63,711 bases of DNA from Gloeophyllum trabeum ATCC 11539 (Eukaryota; Basidiomycota; Agaricomycetes; Gloeophyllales; Gloeophyllaceae): the NCBI RefSeq assembly GCF_000344685.1, contig NW_006920416.1, positions 297,838 through 361,548 on the forward strand. The letters are read 5' to 3'. Below the pieces are notes generated by a model, which searched no databases, was not told where the DNA came from, and saw only the letters and a list, made by a program, of their open reading frames with translations. The position numbers and the translations under genes are program-made. Shown here piece by piece: positions 57,423 through 63,711 of this stretch (its first letter is position 1; every line of letters begins with the position of its first letter).

Positions 57423-60377
57423 GACGGGCGACGGCAACACGGGCCAACACGGTGGAGGGGTCGAGCGTTGAACAGATAAACGATGAGCGATAGGTTTGCT
57501 GTCTTCTCGGACGGTCTCAAGTGGTCTCAGACGGATATTGTACGAATAACGTTGATGTAAAGTTAAAATGCACCTCTTGGCCACGCTATTTTTTATTTTG
57601 ACTTTTTTTCTCGCTCCTCTGCGCGTCTTGAAGCCTTGAGGTACCAGTAAATTGAGTTGCACATAATGGGCGCCAATGGCGTCCCAGGGGCTGATAGACG
57701 CCCAAAGAAACACGAGGCATATTATCCGGCAACGACCGAAAGCAGATGAACCAGCCAGGTTCGCGCCACCGTCCTTGTTGAATTCCTCTCGACGACTGCC
57801 ATCGCCTCTTCTTGTGTCAACAGCTGGTACCTGCGCCGGGAGAGCGTCGGATAGTAAGCTTGCAACGTTACGGTTAGATTTCGGTAAGCGGTGTGCTTCA
57901 ACGAGGAATGCTGGTGGGTGAGTTGCCAGGTAATATCCGCGCTCGACCGGTGTTGAACACTTGCAGTCGTCACCGTTGATTTGCCACAGCGAGATGAAGT
58001 CAAGGTAGGCTGCCTGGATTCTGAGGTACCGCTAAAACGGACTACAGATCAGCGCAGTAGACCTCCAGGCCGGGCCAGTTAGCGAGTGCCAAAATATATC
58101 GGTGTCCTGTCAGGTATCTTCATAGATTGTGATTAAGCAACCCATGACTGAAGCTCCTTTAGTCGCGTGCACGTCGAGGACGCATCGTTGTTCGAGGCAA
58201 CAGTCCCGATAGATTGACACCACCAGGACGACTCAAAGAAGGCTTCCCGAGCCCTCTTAGCTCCAGTCAGCCTATGCACGCCTTCCAGCTAGCAAATACG
58301 GAGGCTCACTGGCCGTTGTCAGCGGGCTCAGGGACAGCACCACAGAATCGAAAACTCTGGCGGAGCAGATCCGTGGAGTGCATGCGAGGAGGAGGGCAGG
58401 GTTATCGCGCCCACGACGAGTCCTTCCTACGATCCTGATTTGTCGACTGAATATCTACGATTGCGTAGGATGCGCGAGCCTAGCTTGCTCCACTGGCATG
58501 ACCGTATCATCCGTCGTCGCGCGCCGCCATAAGAAAAAAACGAAAACTTGCATTCCAACTTCCGAGGCCAGATATTCCACTGCTACAGAAGAGTTGTTCC
58601 TGTGTTTTCCCGCAGGAGGGATCAACGTTCCAGGACTAGTGCGTGAGCTGACAGTCGTCGATGTTGTCGTGCAATTATCGGGCACGTTCGCCAAAAGTCC
58701 AGATCTTCGTCGAGCTGCCATATCGCTGGAGCGCGTGCCGAACGATACAATTGTCGTTCTTTCGAGCCGTGCGCTCGACGACTGTATTGACAGTAAGCCG
58801 CAGGCTGCGTGAATACATCGATGAGAAAGCCGAGTCACGGTGGCCAGCAGCCACCGCGGCCCTGCCCAAATTAGTGTTGGCCTACCGCAAATAGAGTTTC
58901 GGCGTTGCCACGAAAGCGACCCGCCACTGTCGCGGTCGATAACAATGACATGAACTACACCGTCCCTCGATGCAATTCAAGGTTAACTTGGCTAGACAAC
59001 TCTGGTCTGTAAGCGAGCATGGTGCAAGATATTCTGCGATGGCACGTTACATGCGGCGATCGCCTCAGCAGAAATTTCCAACATTCACATTTGTTCTTGA
59101 ACTCTGAAATAATGCATTTGGTCTGAATGAACCTAGGAGTGTGGATCGAAGCTGGGGGGGATCTTGGTAGGTTGTGTACGCAGCATTGGCGAGTAGGGTC
59201 TCGGGACTGGAAAGATCGCGAGAAAGTCGCTGACGTGTCGGACACAAGCTTTCGGTCAACGGTCGGTCTAACTCAGGCGGATAGCCATCATAATTGTATT
59301 CTACAATTACGCACAGGCATGAACAGAGCGTCCGCGTTACGAAGTAAGGCACTGGGAACCAGGAATCTCGGGACTAGCGACAGCTAGGGTGGACGATTCG
59401 TCCGCGCGTCCGTGAGCGGGGACTCCTACAATTCCCAGCACAGATATCGATACCTACGTCCCGTATCGTGCCCGCGGATATAAGCCAATTCGATCCTCAG
59501 CTCAGGAGCCGCGCCAAGTGATACCAGTCATGTAGGCAGCTCCTGGACAGCTCGGACGCTGTTCGAGCGAGGCCTATTACATATCATCGCCGCGCGGGTG
59601 TAAAGGTTACTCAACGGAGAGTCCTCTACGAGAGTCGTTCGAGACTTAAGTACGATGATCACACTAGGCAATACACCAGACCAAGTCTATTGCAAAGAGC
59701 AAAAGAGAACAACTGAGGGTACATGTGAGACGTAGTCCTACTTATATACCCTACTGCTTGAGAATCTTAAGTAACGGCCGGAAAACCTGGAAGGAGGCAA
59801 AAGGTTAGTCCGTCTACGGATCCCTACAGCGGGTAAGTCCGGGTGATGCTGGCCCGAGAATATCAGCTCTGACCTCCCCCATACAGGTGTCACCGGCCTC
59901 CTATTGCACACGCCTGGAAAGGCGGCACGTACTACAGTCCGCCCAATACGATGCATCGGAGACGCACTCACCAACCACCCTTGCAGGCGAGCATCCCGTG
60001 TGCCGTGTCCCAGAAAGAAACCCCAGAAGCCTAGGGCCATGCAAGAGATCGGAATCTGAACACGTCCTTACTCCACGCTCGGGGACCTGCTCCCGTGGTC
60101 GACCCGTTATGACACCCCGGCGGACGCGCGAGCTGCTGTCGACGTCTGGTTTCGCGTGGCTTCAATTTTGCGCGGGGTTACCGGCCGATGCTGACGCCAG
60201 TCCCTTTGAGATTCAGAAGCGTCGGACTAAAGCGCAAAAAATCACCCGCGCCGCGCGATAGTAAGCCCCACTGTGTTCGCGGACGAAACGAATTCGTCCG
60301 CACCCGCATAACTGTGTCTATGAGCAACGCGTCGCCCGGTGCGCACCGCGCACCCGAGCGCCGGGGCGCTCGTATCT
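57423..60377. other. Spacer between duplicated blocks
   Basis: No gene supported. Frames at 57676-57921 (has an ATG) and 58378-58812 (GTG start) show no family resemblance and no clear splice context. Whether this spacer is itself repeated after copy 2 cannot be seen. Confidence 0.35.
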
Positions 60378-63300
60378 TCGCGACCACGTATCTCCTCTTC
60401 GTTCCACACTCATCTAACTTCCGCCAGTCCTTCATGACAGACTCAAATTGAAACCAGAAGAGTCTCTGAGAGGAGAACGAACATTTGCGTGTGGGAGAGA
60501 AGGGGGGGGGGGGTTGTCTGGATTTCGGTTCTTTTCTTTGAAGTGTGTCGCGCCTTGATGTAACATGGCGTTCGTATCGAGAACGATTTCCAGCCCCCTG
60601 CCCTTGATGTTTGTGGTGCCAAGACCGCTTGCATAGGATTTGCTACTGGATGTCCCTATTACTTATCGGAGAGGTTACAACGACGTCGACCAGGACTCCG
60701 TTCGTGTAGCAACTGCCTTGCTTGTCGCGGGAGACGGGCTTCTGCATGAATAGCGCAGTAACCAGCAGAGTAAAACATAAAACAACAAGCTTCAGTGTTC
60801 ATGAGTGTACGACTGAGAGCGAGCAGTAGGAAAACAGTGTGTCGTAGTCCGACGTGTTGACAGCGCTGGCGAGTGTGGCTTCGCACGTTCCGCTTGTTTC
60901 CGGCGGACGTCAATTGGCCACGATTGCTCCTCGTTCTGCGGTTCTGAGCTGTGGCTCTGTGCGCACTGCCCTTGCGTTCGAGCTCTTCCTCGAGCTCATG
61001 TGTAAACGTTCATATATGTTCATATCTTCGAGCGCTGCCCAGAGTCTCGTTCGGAATATTCGTCATGCTCGTCTCCGAGTCAAAGGCAAATACCACATAC
61101 CCGCTCTGGCAGACATGATTGCAGCGGAACTCAATACACAAAGGCACGTACATTATAGCCATTCAGAAGAGAACATGGGCGATGAGAACTGCATGGACTT
61201 GGTGATTTTGCCGCAAGAGACGACAAATCGAAGTGCGATGCTCGTCCAATGCAACTGCAACCATTTAAGAGTGCATGCTTTGTGACAGCCACCGCAGGTC
61301 AACGCGCCACAATGCGGAATACAGACCGCCGTGCTTGAATATATTAATATCAGCCTTACCTGGCCCCGATCAAATTCATCTCGAAGAGGCATATACTGCA
61401 AGCGAACGAGCAGGTTTAGTAATCGTTCCAACCTGCAGCGATGACTCCGGCTTCAAACGGTTTAATCCAACATTCTCTGTCGACGTTTCCTACCTTAGCG
61501 TCATGTACAGTCGAACTGACGTTCCTTGTAGAGAATGGGATTAGAATGGTTAAGCCAAAGCTAACATGGCTCACGAGACTGTCGGATTAGAGGTTCCTTA
61601 TCGAATAGATGCCAGACGTGGCTCAAGAGACGATAAAGTAGAACTGGTGCACTCCATGCTGCTGTTTGGCCAGTCGTATAGACCCTAGCGTTCGAGATCC
61701 CTGAGAGATTGTGGTATACACCACCGCCTCCACTCGCGACCGTCCTCAGTAAATTCGACCTGGCCAAGGTAACCGCCGTGGACGCAGTGGGCCAACTACT
61801 GACGACTGTGCCACTGCACCGAGACCAGTCGCTTTCTAGTGGCGGGTGTCGTGACCAACTTGCATAAGGCACGGAGGATTGCAATGTGGGTATGTATCCT
61901 CGGTAGAAGGACTAAGGACATAGCAAGAGACTCGAGAAAGCAGGAAAAAGAGCGCCAGGGTACAGGCATCGCCAGGATAAACATATAGCTCGAACTTCCC
62001 AGGCCCTAGACACCCCGCGCCACACGAACCACACCGACACCCCCAAATCCAGCAGTCAGAACCACCACCCCCTCCTCGAGGCAGCGCTGTGGCGGGCTAG
62101 AATCCAATGAAGTGAGTCACAGCTAGATGGCACAGAGGATCACCTGAGAAATACCTTTGGGGATAGTGTGTGATGCGTAGCAATTGCACCAAAGCGGGAA
62201 CAAGGTAAGTTGCATTTGCGGCAACCGTCGGACCGATGCGATCCTTGATCAGTGATAAGAGAGAACGACTCCCGCGTCGCCCTCTTCACGCACCGACTTC
62301 AACGCCCACCTCTACGTCCACTTCACCATCGCTCACAATCGTCATGTCTTCCACCAAAGTGCTCGTCTTCGGCGAGCAGGCGAGAATAGATCCAGTACAA
62401 TTGGGCAACTATGCCACCAAACACGTTATCGATCAATCTAGAGTCGTTGAAGCGACGGTGGCACATGGACTTACCACTGACCAGACCGCGACGCCAACGA
62501 ACGCCATTGTGACGGTGAGCGCGATGTCTCCGTGTTGCGAGCTTTCATTTGCGGATATCTAACTTCAGTTGTTAGTCGAGTCCCATGACTAGCCTAAAAA
62601 CTGACCTGCATGAATGCCACGTCCCCATGCCACCCGCTGTGGCCGGCGACACTACCACCCTCCGCGACACGTCCGCCGCACCGACTCAGCAGGGATGCTT
62701 CGGGCCAGAGCAAGCTTTTCCCCCCTTCACGCCCAATTTGCCGCCTCGACTAAGGAAAGCGAGACCAGGTCGGCGCGAGCGAGCATTTCTACGCTTCCAA
62801 CGGGAGGCAGGTCTTGCCCAGGAAACGGCCACCCAGCAGCAAAACCAGGCCACTGTCCCGATGCCAAGTCATGTCACGGTCGAAGCACGGTCGGGAGCAA
62901 CAAATGTCGTACTGCCGTTGTCGGGGTCCAACGGAACAGGCGAGGTGTCCCGTCCCACATCGGGCGACCTGCCTCCTCGTCGGAAGGCGAGGCCGGGAAG
63001 ACGAGAGCGAGCAGCCTTGCGACGCCTTCAGCAACAAGCGGGGATTCTTCATGAACCCTCCACGTTGCAGCGGGTTGAGGCACCTGGCCTGCGCCCGGGC
63101 CCTGATCCGACTCTGTCGCCGACGCCGACGACTCGTGCGGATACGTCCTCACTGGTGGTGGAGGGGGATGCAGTAGGGAAAGCCGGTGTTCAGTCGTCGC
63201 ACGACCAGCAGCTAGCCGAACCCGTGAGCACTCTGGCTCAAGGCCAAGCCGACGACGTTGAGAACGCTGCCGCCTCGCAGCACGACCACCCCTCCATTTC

Positions 63301-63711
63301 CCCGCCTCCTTACGACCCGATCGCGCTGGGACTGGAAGCGGCGCGATTTATCCTGCAGCAGCATGGATCAAGCCAGTACCCGACAGAGGCGATGGCGCAC
63401 GATCAACGACAGTACCCAGCTGCCGCACAGGAACGACACCTCGTGGACTGGGCGATCCAATGGCAAGAGGCCGCGTCAGGACTTCCGAGGGACGGTGCGT
63501 CAACGGCCACTGTGACGCTGCCTCAGATCCATTCCGAGCAGGCTGAGGGCGGCGCACCCCTGGGGATGGCCAATGTCGAGAGCTTGCCCTCGCACCACTG
63601 GCAGCCGCAGCCGTTCACGCCAAGCATGACTCTCAACCAGGGCGGAGCGATACCTATTGGCAATTTGCAGAACGAGGCGCCGTACGCCTTCCTCGGCGAG
63701 TGGCCCGTCCC
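60378..63711. repeat. Segmental duplication, copy 2, cut by the window end
   Basis: Matches 53225-56575. The left edge begins near CTCCTCTTCGTTCCACACTCAT. A run of 12 G at 60502-60513 stands where copy 1 has six. The upstream stretch at about 60940-61285 remains open for more than 100 codons, whereas copy 1 has stops and frame changes in it. Confidence 0.9.
62344..63711 (+). CDS. Unrecognised protein, duplicated gene copy 2 (3' end outside window)
   Basis: Exon 1 is 62344-62514, exactly the length of copy 1 exon 1, and starts MSSTKVLVFGEQARIDPVQL. Exon 2 starts at 62576 after the same TTAG acceptor and stays open to the last base. Compared with copy 1 the coding region has four indels: +3 near 62955, +3 near 63010, +18 near 63408 (adding GRQYPAA-like residues) and -9 near 63674. 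All are multiples of three. The internal KARPGRRERA repeats are kept; the second has one extra alanine. This pattern supports translation of both copies. About the last third of the protein is missing because the window ends. Confidence 0.72.

Noticed and set aside
58378..58812. 144-codon plus-strand frame
   Set aside because: Begins at GTG with no ATG near the start, and no family resemblance.
1..63711. CRISPR arrays, bacterial-type operons, rRNA genes
   Set aside because: No regularly spaced repeats of the right size, no ribosome-binding-site pattern and no rRNA sequence. The spliced gene structure is eukaryotic.

Overview
The window looks like a filamentous basidiomycete chromosome, most likely Agaricomycetes. 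Genes are split by many short introns (about 49-60 bases, mostly GT-AG, with CTAAC/CTGAC-like branch sites). Genes lie on both strands without operons, and several have a TATAAA box about 65-75 bases upstream of the ATG. The families present (DAL5-type permeases, a basidiomycete multi-pass membrane family, WW/glycine-zipper proteins, an F-box protein, microbial-type PARG) fit this. Species cannot be fixed from the sequence alone. Exons were joined by hand from frame, splice consensus and comparison of paralogues inside the window.

Layout. 0.6-1.8 kb: decayed multi-pass membrane gene (-). 3.6-5.0 kb: PINX1/PXR1-type G-patch protein (+). 6.6-7.8 kb: intact paralogue of the decayed membrane gene (+). 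8.3-9.4 kb: hemerythrin-like protein (-). 9.97-17.6 kb: four paralogues of a small acidic repeat protein (here called the IPQDV family), interrupted by a MITE-like inverted repeat and a heavily mutated DAL5-type permease pseudogene. 18.5-19.8 kb: D-2-hydroxyacid dehydrogenase. 20.1-21.3 kb: coiled-coil protein. 21.5-22.9 kb: microbial-type poly(ADP-ribose) glycohydrolase. 24.2-29.5 kb: two intact DAL5-type permeases facing each other tail to tail. 30.9-31.9 kb: degenerate tandem repeat. 32.2-33.3 kb: conserved protein of unknown function. 34.0-35.6 kb: NAD(H) kinase with a mitochondrial leader. 37.2-38.5 kb: coiled-coil protein. 39.0-42.8 kb: BRCT protein. 43.2-44.7 kb: F-box pseudogene. 48.2-50.8 kb: Asteroid-like XPG/PIN protein. 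50.9 kb: intron-containing tRNA-Leu. 51.1-52.0 kb: unknown protein. 53.2-63.7 kb: a segmental duplication repeating at about 7.13 kb, each copy carrying a gene for a roughly 710-residue protein that I do not recognise. The second copy runs off the window.

How the parts relate. Housekeeping genes (PXR1, NAD kinase, PARG, BRCT, Asteroid-like, tRNA) alternate with family-expansion zones that show duplication and decay. The most unusual items are the IPQDV cluster, where different first exons are joined by a phase-1 intron to one shared acidic module, and the duplicated 712-residue gene, whose copies differ inside the coding region only by indels that are multiples of three. GC-AG introns also appear more often than expected.
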